This document shows, piece by piece, positions 11,645 to 24,550 of a DNA stretch of 64,000 nucleotides. The notes below the pieces were generated by a model that searched no databases, had not been told where the DNA came from, and saw only the letters and a list, made by a program, of their open reading frames with translations. Both the position numbers and the translations under genes were made by a program. The first letter of the stretch is position 1; every line of letters begins with the position of its first letter. The stretch comes from Nemopilema nomurai (taxonomy: Eukaryota > Cnidaria > Scyphozoa > Rhizostomeae > Rhizostomatidae). The DNA is taken from the NCBI GenBank assembly GCA_003864495.1, contig ML133438.1, positions 434,001-498,000 of the forward strand. Reading direction: 5' to 3'.

Positions 11645-14600
11645 GAGAAAATATGCTCATTATACTTTTTCAATGTTGTTTCTCTTTTTGTTGTATTTAT
11701 TGTTACGATCTTTATTCAATTTTTATTTTATTCTTTTTTTTAATTATTTTTGTTATTATTTATTCTCATTATTTTCATGCCAAAAATGAGAGGCAAATAG
11801 AGTTAATCAACGATTTTTTGCACCCTGCAAATGCATTTTCAAGCGCCAATGACTTAAATTTTGTATGTAAAGTGTGTACAATTCACCTCTATTTTAAGAG
11901 AGCATTATGTGATCTTAATATGATACTTGATTTGCTTGTTGCCCAAAGAGTTTCCATAGAACGCAGTTGTCTAGCATTGCCAGTCTCGCCCAGAAATGGG
12001 CAGTTCAGGGGACTAGGGAAAAGTTTAGTTGTGACGTAATTAGCAGAGCGCTTTGACATCGTGCAACATGTACCGGCAATACAAGTTAAAAATAGTAAGT
12101 TAAAGGTGAACGAATATGTGAGACGATTTGCAGTAAATTTATATCTTGAAGCTCGGATGATACATTTGACATCAGTTCTAGCTGAGGAATTTGAAGCCGG
12201 CATCTGTCCTACTGTTCCATCTAGTTCAAGAACAATTTCACTGGTACTGAACTACCCAAATCGCCATGAAACTACGGTATGACAGAAAACTTGGCAACCC
12301 ATAAGCAGAACAACAACACAACAACAGTTCTTTTTGGGTACCACACATTGCTTAGAGTGGACTAGCCATTTTACAAGAGTCTATAGGGCTTTCTTTGGAA
12401 AAGAAATGCAACAATCCTAGGGTATATTGTATCGTTAGAAAGATGTTGTTTGCTCTTCGGGTATGATTTTAGGAGTTGCTTGCTGTTGGAGCTCTTCGTC
12501 GGTCTTATTTTGAACTATATAGGGAGACATGATATGGCCCTGTACACACTTGTAGCCAGTCATCATACTATTTAGCTTTTTCAATAGAGGAGAAAAGGTG
12601 TAATGTTGTACAAGCAAAGGAGACAAAATAAACAGCAACTATCTTTCAGGTTTTTTTCTATCTTCACTCTGAATTCAAACATCCAGGTTCTTATAACGCT
12701 TCCAGCATCCGCCCAAAGTGTACTCCTGAAATCTCTCATACGCCTTTTCTTGAGAACTACCATTTCAGCCATTCCAAGAGGGCTAAGATGCTTCAAAGGA
12801 ATCTCTTTATATGGGGTTGTTCTGGAAATGAATGTAGCATATTCATCGATTGGCCCCATGTGTCTTTCTACGGGCCCCTTTGCAAGTAAATGATATCAAC
12901 TTGTTCCAAATGCCTTTATTTTTCTGCTTGTGGCTTCGTTCGTTTCCAGGTAGCTTTGTTTTTGGGAAAAGCCTAACAGGGCAACTTTGAAACCGACCAA
13001 GTGGTTTTGATCTCATTATAATTGATACACAAGCATATAGCTTTGTCTTGATAACAAAGATGTAGTTTCATCCAGTTAACATATGGAGCAGCTTTCCTAA
13101 TCTAATCATGCGAGCAACCAGGTTCTTTCCAGAAAATCAAGGGCCGTGAACACACAATTAAATCAACGTATTTCTTGAGGTACTAATTGAATCACTTAGC
13201 TAATCTCTCTGTAGCCTATCTTTAGGGACTCGGTGTTATCGATGACAATGTTTATCACGTCTTCATGCTTTTCAGGAGAAGGTCGCTTCTGTGATTGACG
13301 CTTTATCTGAATCCGAACTTTTAACTCTAGAAGTGGATCCAGTGTGAGTTGGATTCAGGCGTGGGGAGTAGATTCGGAACTGGAAAAGTTGTTTCTGGCA
13401 TCTCCTAGTGTCCCAGTATATTTGTTCCCAAGCTACAGGAAATGCACCGATTCACATGAGACTAGAGAAGGGCCTATTGTAACTATCAATACAGAAGGGG
13501 TGTGCGACTGAATCAGAGAAGCATAGCAAATGTCACTATTAGCTGCATGAGGATCCCAAGCTTAAGATAATCAGTGGGGTTGTCCCTCATAGCTTCTGCT
13601 CTTTCTTGATTTTAAAGTGCTTCGTACGTGATGCTAGAGTCAATGGATGAACGCTTTTAGCTGTGTAGACTTGGCGTGTTGACGTCATCCATTGCTCTTG
13701 CAAATACTGTTGATTAATCAATTAACAAATTTTCTTCAGAGTACTGCCCAAATTTACTGGCGTTAAAGTAGCTATGGATTCAACCAGCATCTGCTATTCG
13801 AGTTGATCGTAGCTAGAGTCAGCTCAAGAATTGCATGACATAAGTACGAGATTATGCTGCATCACATTTCAGCGTTTGATTTCACCACTAAGACTATAAA
13901 TCTGTATTCATCTCCATTGAGCTTACAACAGGATGTAACGAAACTCTACAGATTTGTTTCACAGCAGTAGAAATAATACAGTGAATTTCGTTGGGCAAGT
14001 GCACTTGACATGACCCATTTTTATTTATCATATTTTGATAATGGATCTTTAGATAGTACAGAAACGATGTTTGAACCGTGTTATTTTACTGTCCCTGAAC
14101 TTTATATTATGAATATTACACTTTTTGAACAAGACACATTTCTTGATAATGAAATTAATCAACACTAAAGATTATAACTTATATGAACCCAGTTTTATTA
14201 GGTGTGTATGAATATTATGAATAATATTAATCATGGTAATATCGATTGTTGCTGAATATCATGCTACTTCTTTCGTACTAAAGATAATTCTGCTGAAAAT
14301 ATCTATTCGAAGTGCTTACGATCACATTTGAATATTTTAGTAATTTCACCTAAAGCATATTGCCATAGTCATGCACATAATTCAATGACCGCAAATAAAC
14401 ACAATCATAGGGGCAAGAACCATTGATTGTACCAATTATCACCACTGTGCACAATATTAATTGTATAATGATTATAAACAATACAAATTTTTATAGCTAT
14501 ACACGACAGACGTGGTCAGAGTCACATTGGTTTTCTTAAGTTGACTCCAAAGATGAAAAGCTACTTTGCACCGTGAAATTAAACTTGGCATCCACTGAAA

Positions 14601-15761
14601 TCTGCTTTGCAGCAACGAGCATGCCTCCTTATTGAGAAATGAATTTGATGATGTAAATTGCTAGGCTTTCCTTAGCCTCCTTAATCCAAGGTCTTTTCAG
14701 GAATCCCAATTCCACACTTACGATATCGCTAAGTTAAGACTTTGATCCAAAGCAATCCAGGATTATGTACTGTATGTTCTCTGCTGTGAGAGAGCCTTTT
14801 TACCATTGATCAATTTCCCAAAGTAAATGTGGATACGGGGCTATTTTGCGTTGTGGTTGGCAACGCAGTGCATGGTGAGCATGGAACATACCACTTTCAG
14901 AAGTGCATGAAACAGCGGTGGATTTAATGGGCAGAATTTCGGCAAGACATCGATCCATGCTTCTTATTAATGCTAATGAGAGCAGGGTCGTATAGCGTCG
15001 ACAAAAGCAGGTCGTTGTTCCAATACGTACAATGAACAACCGGACACTGCAAGTCTCGAAAGTGCGTAGGAAATTTCGTTATGGAATTTCGTATTCGTTA
15101 AGGGAGGTAAGAAACCGCTATTTGTGGTGCTTCTGTGTTCGAGTTTGTCATTGCCAGTTTGTGACATATGATATAAATCAAAGTTTGGCCAAGCAGCGAT
15201 AATAGTTAACCGTTTCACCAACGGCTTGATTGTGGAAGATTCAGATCCGGTTCTCGTGCAAAAGCGACTGTAGTGTATTTCGCGGAAAAGCCCCTGATTT
15301 GAGAGTGTGACAGAATTCACACCGATACAATGAACGATATTTCTTGGTTCAACTGTTGATCGATCTTTTCATTCGCTACCAAGTGAGGTCGATTCGCAGT
15401 GTTATCGAATTACATATCAGGGTAGTGAAATCTATTATAATATTGAAAGTCTTATTAGCTGAAGGGGTTTTTTACTAAAACTTAGAACGTTGCATAATGT
15501 TATCTTCCTTAAGAAGCTTTCACTGCCTTGTTTATAGTGCCTATCATATTAAAGAGGCTCCACATACGCAGTCATTGTTTATGATAACACTGGTTTCCCC
15601 CCTACTTTGCCTAGTACTACTCTTACCTTCGTAATTAATGTTCCTTGTCAAGATTTCACGATAAATCCATAAAGTCTTTCCTTTTTCATATTTCATGTTT
15701 GCCTTGAAGATACAGTTGCTGATATTTTTTAAGATTGCTAACATATGTCTCATTTTTCTAG

Positions 15762-15818
15762 AATCAGTTGGGAAGGAAGACTTCTGTTGCAACTAAAAAG
15801 ACGAGGCGACGCAGTGAG
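15762..15818 (+). CDS. Distal 5' exon of the RhoGEF (basic leader, part 2)
   Basis: A 57-nt exon (19 codons, phase 0 to 0) sits between acceptor tctcatttttctag and donor GTGAG|gtaaga. It encodes NQLGRKTSVATKKTRRRSE, a strongly basic segment with RKTS and RRRS kinase-type sites, close in character to the RLRKTSAVV stretch of the exon at 24445 that it would join. It lies upstream of the alternative ATG exon at 19654, so it belongs to a separate, more distal transcript. The exon is short and identified by splice signals, frame and composition. Confidence 0.55.
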
Positions 15819-18800
15819 GTAAGAGGCAGCCATTTTGAGAAGTTTCCAAGTACAAGAAATAATAGAATTTCCCGTTTAAGGCTACGATATGGGAGGCTAT
15901 ATTTCGCTTTCTCCAAGCTGTTGGCCTCTTTGTTTCATGGCCACCCTACTTTATTACAATTTGTACCATTCTGGAATTCATTAAACAAGTTTTGAATTTT
16001 TTTTTACCATTTTTACGTCAAATTTTTCATCTCTTTTTTGGCCTAATCAGTCCACTTAAAGTACCAATGAGTAGTAGCTATCCATTCAATCAAATCACTA
16101 AAATTAGGTTTCGGTGATTTTTTCTGCAAAGTGAAATTGGCAGCTACCACTGAACGCTTGTGGATACTCAAATGAAAGTTGAAAGAAATAGTATTATTAG
16201 CAAGCAAATATTATGGCCCTGCTGATCTGTTTCATTTATAATTTGATTCAATGTCTTGTTTGAAATTACCTATCACATAATGGTTTACAGTTAATGAATG
16301 GAATGAATACACAAACAGTATGAAAATACCAGGACCTAAATCTTTTTAAAATGTTCTTTGCATCATCATTGGGAATTTATACACAATACCCAAGTCGATT
16401 TCTAGCTACTACTGGGTCTCAAAACCAAAATCTTTTGCAACCGGTCTCTTGTTGGTTTTCACTTGCAAAGCAAAAAGCAGTACAATCGCTGTTCCCGGTG
16501 CGCTATTCGCTTCGGAAGAATGGCCGCACATGTGGTCCGCTAACGAATCTATTGCGTTCCATTCACCATTTGCGGGCGTTGATCGATAAGCACTCTTTGT
16601 GTACAAACGTAATTCCATTGCACTCTGTTTCAAATTAGACGCCGTCAATTTAGGCATGGGCCTATTGATCATATTGTTTGCTAGTGAATCCGCCCTGCAG
16701 AAAGCTGTTTGTAAGCAAAAGCTTGTTTCATTGTGCATACTATCCCGGGCCCGGTCCATTTGACACAGAACCGGATCCTTCTGCACACGACCGGGCCTCT
16801 ATTCACGAAGCCGGGCCAGTCTATCTTACGAAGCACCTGCCACGGTTTATCAAGTCTGCGGTCACAGCGGCTCCTGAATTCTGCCATCGTTTCAAATGCA
16901 AATTCATCTAAACATACTCTCACAGCCGGTACGAAACCACTTTTTATATTCCCAGTATTGATCAAATTAAGCTTCAGCAAGTTATGGGGCTAAAAATTGT
17001 TTTTGTACATCTGAATACAACAAACGTCGCGAACGTACAAGGATAGACCGATAGACGGGCAAACGTGGTTCCGGACAAGGTTTACGTTGGGGCGTTTGTA
17101 AATCTACCGGGCAATTCATCAAAATTGCAGATTCTCTTCTTTCAAATTTGCAAATCGTTTCTGCCCCAACAACAGTTCAACTAAATTTTTTAAACGTTTC
17201 TGGAAAACTCTTTGAAACAGTTGCCTGGAAGCGTTGACCGCACTCCCAATATGCCATAAGTTAAATTTAACCCCCCCCCCCTTTTGGCAGGCATTTTCAC
17301 CATTGTATCAGAAGATGTTTGCATTGCATTTAACCAAGCTCTCCCTGCAACTGCTCCAACGCTAAGATGTACAATCATGATTATGCTAGCTGTGTATCAA
17401 ATGAAATCCATACATTCATAGATCTTTACATTTTGTTTTTCGACACATACTGGTCAAGCTTGCTATTATTTACCCTTATCATTTTGTCACTGTTCTCGAT
17501 GGTTCTTATCTCTCCTAGTTTTACGCGGACACACAAACACTCCGCTTTAAGATGTTATGATATTATTTGGCCCAGGCTGGAATCGTTCTTCCTAGAACGT
17601 GAAAATGTTTTGGAAAATGAAGAATTTAGATTAGAGACAATCTGCACCCCTATTTTGCAGGCCACTGGTAATTTACTTTAGATCATGTCCCGTTGAAGCC
17701 GGTGGAAGCCAGGATGAGTTTGTGGGTTGGGGCTCACCCAACCATTACTGTAGGTGCTGCTCGAATTGATATGTTTATTTTTTCCAGATAATTTTAGTGG
17801 GTATTTTAGTGCCAAGCCATTTTGACTCAGCCTCGATTTTGAGGTGGCAAACAGCTTAGGTGTTTTTGACTGTTAAGCGAGCAGACCTTTGAGTTTGTTT
17901 GAAGCCCTGCGTGCTTTTTCAGCCTAACTGCTCAAATGAGGTGCTAATGAAATGCGGAAAATGCTAACGGAAATCCGGCTTAATTAAAGCACTGAGCGCC
18001 TCTGGTAGTGAAAGTAACGTGTTCATCAACGAAAGTCGTTCACCCCCTGACATCTCCATTAACTGAGTTGCCTTCTCGTTTCATGTTCATTTTGAAAGCC
18101 TGCCTGGAATAACATTGCACAGGCTGTTTTTGTTATTGCCTGGAGTGCCTCCTCTGCGTCTCGGCCTGTTTTCATTTCTGCTTGGATCATTTTTAGCACT
18201 TTGTATCTACCCTAGCACAACTATCTGACAATTCAATACGTGTTGTGAAATGTCCATACTTTCCATGGGCTTCGACGCAGGTTTGAAAGTGGAGGGGCCA
18301 AGGGAGATTTTAACATTCATAGCAAAAGATGTTTGAAAAAGATATTTTTTTTACAGAAAAGTGAGGTGGCAATGTCCCCCTTCGCCGAAGGCCCTGTTTT
18401 CTATATTTTACCACATGCATAAAAGTTTAATCATAATTGAGTATACTTATTACTTGAGTATATAATTTTTACTCAACATCCACACCTTGTAAACTAGGGT
18501 GATTTCTGGAACAGTTTTTTGGGAAAGAGTTTTTGAGTCAAAAAAGGGTAATCTAAGGAGCACTGCATCGAAATGCAGAAATTGCCTTACAAAAGATTAT
18601 CTCCCAAAGCATTTGTTTCAAACGACCATATCTCTTCAGTGTTTTCGGATGAAGAAAACCACTAGAGGGCATTCATAATGCAAGCAGTTGGTCTCATAAC
18701 TAAGTAAGACAGCAGAGAAGTAACCCTTTTTGGAAGGATTTGAGCCCCCACCTCACAACAGCGTTCATTGGCCTAGTATGGTAGACTTTTGAATCCCCGT

Positions 18801-19653
18801 GTAGCCCCTGTCCCAAGATTAACTGTTTATTTGAGAGGTTTAGAATCCTGCTAATTTGTCCAGAATCTTAGAAGCCATTCAAATGAATTCGCGAACATGT
18901 TAAGAATGAGGTGAAGAGGCCCCACCTCAGCTTGCCAAGGAAGGCAAGCGGAACATAGGGGTGCGTGCTTAGGACACCTTGGCGTTTACACCCGTGTCCT
19001 CTCTGTTGTGGAACGTGACTCGATAATCCCTAACCAGCAGGGGCATTATGTAAACGATCCAAGCTGTTTGTTTCATCGCCATAGGCCCCTCGTTTTTGTT
19101 CGCGGTGCACCTTTCCAAGTGTTGCGATTTCCACATGGAAATTTCCGCTCTCCTTGTGGAGGGCACCGCTACGGAGTGGCGGTCGTTCCATCAGATAAAA
19201 CGCGGAATAGATTCCACACGTACCCCTTCCGCCCCCATTAAAAGTGTGCGGTGCAGGGCGTTTCCTAAAGCGAGTTTCCTAAAATTAAATATCCACATTT
19301 TCCCATAGACTATATTCTCCGACTCTATTATTGAAATTTGAAAAAACTCTGAAAATTTCCCCAGTCTCAACATTAAGGGGCCTGGAAAACAGCAAGCGCA
19401 TTTGGAAATGAGGGGCGAACATTATCCCTGCGTATGATTTCTGCAATTATTGTTCCACCTTTTAGTGGCTTATCGAGTTCCTTTTGAATGGAGTTAATCA
19501 AAGCATCGATTGTAGAATCGTCGAGGCCCGCTTCACAGAAAAACGTGAAATGAAAGGCGCAGGTCTTGGCTGGTGCACGGATTTCTAGACTGAAAATCCG
19601 ACTTCGGAATATTGCAGCTTTGAATAGGAACAAGTACTGTTCATTAATTAATC
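15819..19653. other. RhoGEF 5' intron and region before the 19654 promoter
   Basis: A poly-C tract at 17270 and a G/C-rich patch with repeated CCGGGCC words at 16743-16820 stand out. A worn repeat-like segment runs about 18280-18405 (GGAGGGGCCAAGGGAG to CCCCCTTCGCCGAAGG). No exon supported. Confidence 0.4.
19373..19633 (-). CDS. Small divergent open frame opposite the RhoGEF alternative first exon
   Basis: An 86-codon frame starts only 20 bases from the plus-strand ATG at 19654 and runs away from it. Its middle (EAGLDDSTIDALINSIQKEL, then DKPLKGGTIIAEIIRRD) is unusually protein-like for this AT-rich DNA. There is no recognised domain. It may be coding, an exon of a divergent transcript, or chance. 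Confidence 0.2.
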   Translation of the reverse strand: MFLFKAAIFRSRIFSLEIRAPAKTCAFHFTFFCEAGLDDSTIDALINSIQKELDKPLKGGTIIAEIIRRDNVRPSFPNALAVFQAP

Positions 19654-19827
19654 ATGTTATTCGCTGAAGAGTTTCGTCCCGTTCAGGACTTGCTACCGGT
19701 TGAGAAGTATGCACTGTGTCAGCCTATGGAAGATTATTACGAGTTCTTCTCTCCATACGGAGAGGAACTGGGGGACGTTTTTCTTGAAGACGGCCGCGTT
19801 TGGAGCAATATCTACCTCGATGAAATC
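19654..19827 (+). CDS. Alternative first coding exon of the RhoGEF (acidic aromatic leader)
   Basis: The ATG at 19654 has an in-frame TAA three codons upstream, so it is a genuine open start. The 58 codons are acidic and aromatic (MLFAEEFRPVQDLLP..., EDYYEFFSPYGEELG, WSNIYLDEI) and end at donor GAAATC|gtaagt in phase 0. Joining to 24445 and then 35939 keeps one frame to the stop at 42215, giving 756 residues. The leader has no motif I recognise. Its charge is opposite to the basic distal leader, so if both are used they would give GEFs with different targeting or autoinhibition; that is inference. Confidence 0.68.
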
Positions 19828-21754
19828 GTAAGTTACTTGCGAAGCACACACTTAATTTGGTTGCAAGAGCTAGCTTGTAAAAACTTCTGGCCTGGAGAAA
19901 TGTTTTCATCAAAAGCAATAGTTTATTTAATAAATGTCCTTCTCTGTCAGTGTGGAAAACAAGAGGCTATAAGCGAAATTGCACTTGAAAATTTTTTTAT
20001 CGCTTTCAGTTTGTTTCTTATAATATAATGCCTAGTCCCTCAATACTTATTAAAGTGATTACGGTCTTTCCAGAGGGTTTTGAAGTCACCAATGTCTAGC
20101 AAACGTTATTAAATTTTTGACAGTCAATTTTGTTCAAGGCAATAACATCAAGCCCTTAAACAGACTGGTTTTGGAGATCCTATTCTCAGCCAGTGTTGCA
20201 GAAGTCCGAAAGTAGATGTTTTGCTAAAGACCTCGTGCTGTTTCCCTGCATTTATGTGCAAATACGGCTTAGCAGAAAAAAACGTCGTCCAACCTCGATC
20301 CTTGTTACTTGCCAATCTTAATACGACGGCGGTTCTTTTTGCCCCAGCCTTAAGTGACTACGTTGCGGTGAGCGGCAAAGGTCTCATTTGTCACGGAGAA
20401 GAGAATTTTTTGAAAGGTTGTTGCCAAAAAGTTCAAGTCTCAAACATAAGCCAAGAAGGGCTAAGAAGAGCTGTTAATGACTCTTAATAAGGGTTACCTT
20501 TAGAAAGCGGTATTCGTCAAAACGGCTCCTTTTACTTTCAAATTATTTCCTTTCAATTTCACACTTTCCCGTCTTTTCGCATGCTCTTTCTTACGTGAAT
20601 GCGATGATCAACAGCTTTTAGATCGCCCTCTTGTTTATTTGCATCAGTAAAGTGGTCACGGAAGGTCTTGTTCAACATTCAAAAGTTATTATGTGATTTT
20701 TCACAAAAAACCTAAAAGCCTCGGCTTTTTATGATCGCGCCTACATTTTGGGGGATCTACGTTTCGGGGGCCCTAATTGAAATGATCTCTTTGAATATCA
20801 ACCTAGCCCTAATTTGAACCCACAACTACCCTAATTACAGCAATAACTCCAACTCTGATTACCAGCCTATTTCCAGACTTGGCCTCCAATCAAGCCCAAG
20901 CCTAACCCCAATCCGAGGCCTAGGAAACCCACGTAGACATAAGAACATACAGGCCCCCGTATTGGTAGCAAATCCTCTTCATTTCTTTCTAAATTTTAAA
21001 ATGGTTTGGTTATCGATATGATAAAAACTTGGAAGATAGATCACAGAGACACTTATCCGTGAATATATCTGGCTTAGATGACTTATGCATGAGCAATTAG
21101 GTTTGGCAATTAAGTGATAAACAAGCAAAATAAAGGACCATAACAAATACACATACTCAGAAAAAGGTCTAGAGATTTTCTTAAGTCGTCGCAAAGTACT
21201 TGGCATGTTTCCTGAGCATTGATTGTGTTGCCTGGTGCTTTCTTCCATTCAACGAGCACGCGTCTTAATACTTGCTGTTGAACAGGCTAGGCTTTTTTAT
21301 GCAGCAAAGATAAAAACTAAAAGATATGTATGAGTTTTTTGTAGCCAGTCAATGCGCAAATGCAATATGGAAATAGTGGTATTCAGCTTACTTAAATGAT
21401 CTGAAAATGGATTCATGTTTGTTATCTTCTTGAAACCCACGACAGGTGAAATGGTGAACGCGGATTGAGGTATTTTTTAAACAGCGCAGGTAAACTAGAT
21501 TGATAAAATTGTGTCGAACACTTAGCAAATATTGCTAACACTGGACATGGTTTTTAAGTGTAGCCTGGCTTTTCACTTGCAAATGCAATGTTTTGAGTCG
21601 GAGAGATTTTAAGCAATCATCGTAAAATTGACAGTTTAACAACATTCCGCGTAGGTTGTCAGTTAGTTTGAAGCCAGTTTCGAGCAAAAGCGTTTTTGAT
21701 AGAATCTGTAGCCACGTTTGTAATGGCACAATCGCTACTGATGTTTATTGCCAA

Positions 21755-21795
21755 AGCGAGGCTATAAGTAAGCGAGGCTATAAGTAAGCGAGGCT
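21755..21795. repeat. 16-bp tandem repeat, 2.5 copies
   Basis: AGCGAGGCTATAAGTA is present twice without change, followed by AGCGAGGCT of a third copy. Confidence 0.85.
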
Positions 21796-23329
21796 GATCC
21801 TTTCCTTGCAAAGCTAAATGCAAGGCGAACTCTGGGAAGTGCATCATTCACTTTTCTGTGCTTTTTTAATAGAGCTGAAAATGGTTTTTATAGAAAGACG
21901 GTTACTATTCGCCTTTAATGTTGAGGCATCAACGCAATGGCATAGTCTGCAGTTTTACTCGTTTAAGAAACTGTAAGGAATTAATAAATTATCTGAACTA
22001 GGGCATATTCATATTAACACTGAGGAAATCTGGTTTAATTTCTAACAGGAAATGACGCTCGTGTCATCAAGCAAACCACGGATGATAAATTAAAGTTAAA
22101 GATGTTATAGAAATATATAAACCCAATTTTTATTCGATCAAGCTTGAGTCAAATTTGTCAACAGAAATGGATCATTTAAGACATAAAACTGTTAAAATTA
22201 ATAGATGATTTGGTTTTCAGCGTTTCAGAGAAATCTTGCCACAACCTGCTAGATATTTATCTCTTAGCAAGAACTGACCCGATCTTCCAGTAAGCCTCCG
22301 TCACGGTTTAAAACTGGTGTTTGTAAGATGATGCATTTTATTGAAAGGGGCATAAGTATCAAGTTTGAAGTAGGGGTGTCTATCAAAATAATTTTGTATA
22401 GTGATTAAACCTTTCATGTACGGAACTCTGTCATATCCAGAGTCTCGTGACGTTATTTTGTGTAAGGTGAACGGGCATGTTGACGCAAAGTTCCAAATTA
22501 AACATCGCCAAGAATCACGCTCCAGCAAATGGAAACCAATGAATCATGCGTCACCAATACCTGCACTGTTTGATTTGTGAGAAATTTGTTGCGCACGATT
22601 TTCAAAAGTCATATGGTTTGCCAGATTGAACGCTTAGGAACGAAGCATCAGAGGTCATAGTTTCGTTTTTGGTCATCTCTAAGAGTCTTTAGACATGGAA
22701 ATAAAGAAGTACCGGAAAGTTTTAAGAAGGAACAAGAGGATCCGTAAGGTAGCTATGACTGGTTCTTCCAGTGTGATTTCAGTTTCTTTCGGGAGCTTAA
22801 AGTGAACCTTTAGGCCCTATTTTTGAAGTATTGCGTTTACTTTCAAATAAATGATACCATTTTTCCAAGTATCTCCAACAACTACCGTATGATTTAAGTA
22901 TGAGTCTATATCTGAAAAATACTTGGAATCCGCTGTTTGGAAGTTCGTGTTCAAGATTAGGTAGACGGTCTTGATCTGATTTTTTTTTAAAGCTAGGAAT
23001 TGTTATTGTTCCAAAGTCCATGTTACGTCATGAACATCAAAGCCAAAAATATTTTTTGTGGGGTTATTTGATTTATTAGTATGTATGTAATCATCCCAAA
23101 TAGATTGTAAACAGCCCAGGCTCTGGCATAGGCCAAGGAGTTGTTTTGTGTCTTGTTCGTGTTCGAGCGAAGAACTCTCGGTAATTTGAGACAGTTGTTT
23201 TCGACACAATTGTTTCCAGTGCCATTGTTTCAACGCAACCGCTTTCCAAAAATACTTCTTATAGTGGGTGAGGGGGCATTATTATTTAAGAACAGTAAGA
23301 ATCACACTGATAACATACTTCACATTTTA

Positions 23330-23346
23330 ACCCCCCCCCCCCCCCT
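23330..23346. repeat. Poly-C tract (largest of several)
   Basis: An uninterrupted run of about 16 C residues. Other C runs are at 17270-17281, 24213-24223 and 35230-35241. They are G runs on the other strand; none is arranged as a multi-tract G-quadruplex in the local sequence. Confidence 0.8.
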
Positions 23347-24444
23347 CACGATACAGGAGTTACAATGCGCTTGACTTTGATAACTGGTTTTAAAAATTTG
23401 GATTGCAGGTCGATATTTCGAGGGTTTAGTGTATATTGCGTTAGAAGCAGTTGTTAGCAGGCGGGTGGAGGGGACCATGGTGTCATCGCGTTTTTATCTT
23501 GCGTTCGCGAACTCTACATGCTCTCATTTCAACATGGTTGGTTGAAACTGTGAGGGACAGTCAGAGTCAGGGAAGGAATTGCGCCAGTAGCCTACAAATC
23601 TGCCTCAATTGGTCTGTTAGGCCGAGGGGCAACTCTTGCAAATAGCGTACGAGATTTCCACGAAAACAATAGGATTTCCAGGGGTTTGTCGATAAAACAA
23701 TAGGATTTCACAAAAGTTGTACGAGACTTTTTGGAGTGATTTGCCCCTCGCGTTAGGCTTGCGCACTTTTTCTTGTACATTTACATTTTTGTGTGCATGA
23801 CGTTTTCCCGCCAATAGGCACCCTCGTCCTCGCACACCGATAGCTACAACAAATGGTGAAAAATTGTTGAGAAACCAAGTTTATTATAGATGTTTTTCTT
23901 TCCACGAGACCAACTTATCATCTCCCAGGTCTTTGCTGACATTGGGGGTTATAAGGGGCAAAAGACGTTAACAGGCTAAAACGACGTTTCATTTGAACAA
24001 TTCCTGTGGCAGGCCTAGGCAATAGATTAGTTTCCCTGACTTTGGAATTATGCGTATATTTCGCAGGAAACGAGATATCAGTTCCTTATTGCTTGTTATT
24101 TGCAGACCTTCTTATCAAGTACACCGGAGAGCGTCTTGAAAAATAGAATACGGTTTGAAATGTGCATTCCTCTTTCTAAAGAAGTTTGCCAAGAGGTGGG
24201 GCACGTTGCACCTCCCCCCCCCCATCACTTTAAATTATTATAGAGCTGCAAATTATTATACGAAAACAGAAATAGCAGTTGTGTTTCGTCCTGTGGTAAA
24301 CACGAGTACAATCCTGTGTCTGGAAACATTTTTATTCTTCAATCACCGAATATTTGCTTGTCGTGGCATTTATAAAGTTCTCTTAATGACTAAGACTAAA
24401 AAGAACGATTTGCGTTGAGTTAATATTTATTTTTCTTTGTTTAG

Positions 24445-24550
24445 CCGTATCTTTTCACGTCTGCTGGAAGACTAAGAAAGACTTCGGCAGTTGTGCAGCC
24501 AAGACAGTTTCAGGCAGTCCCTTACAAGAGACGACTCTCAACTACAAATG
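24445..24550 (+). CDS. Shared distal exon of the RhoGEF (phase 0 to 1)
   Basis: A 106-nt exon lies between a pyrimidine-rich acceptor (ttttctttgtttag) and donor ACAAATG|gtatgt. It encodes PYLFTSAGRLRKTSAVV, then QPRQFQAVPYKRRLSTTN. It accepts phase 0, matching either the exon ending at 15818 or the one ending at 19827, and leaves in phase 1, matching the acceptor at 35939. It ends AAT|G, the same last four bases as the alternative exon ending at 30060, so either leader makes an Asn-Ala junction at the first shared exon. Confidence 0.68.

Larger units (their letters stand above)
8271..15761. other. Long 5' intron of the RhoGEF (distal isoform)
   Basis: Besides the kinase-like fossil and small tandem repeats, the 7.5 kb hold no supported coding exon. 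The stretch around 13980-14500 is notably AT-rich with many ATTAT and TAATAT words. Confidence 0.45.
19828..24444. other. RhoGEF 5' intron
   Basis: Contains the 16-bp tandem repeat at 21755, poly-C at 23330 and a short perfect hairpin (AAAAGCCTCGGCTTTT) at 20712-20727. A CCTAACCCCAATC-type pyrimidine-rich stretch lies at 20805-20920. No exon supported. Confidence 0.45.
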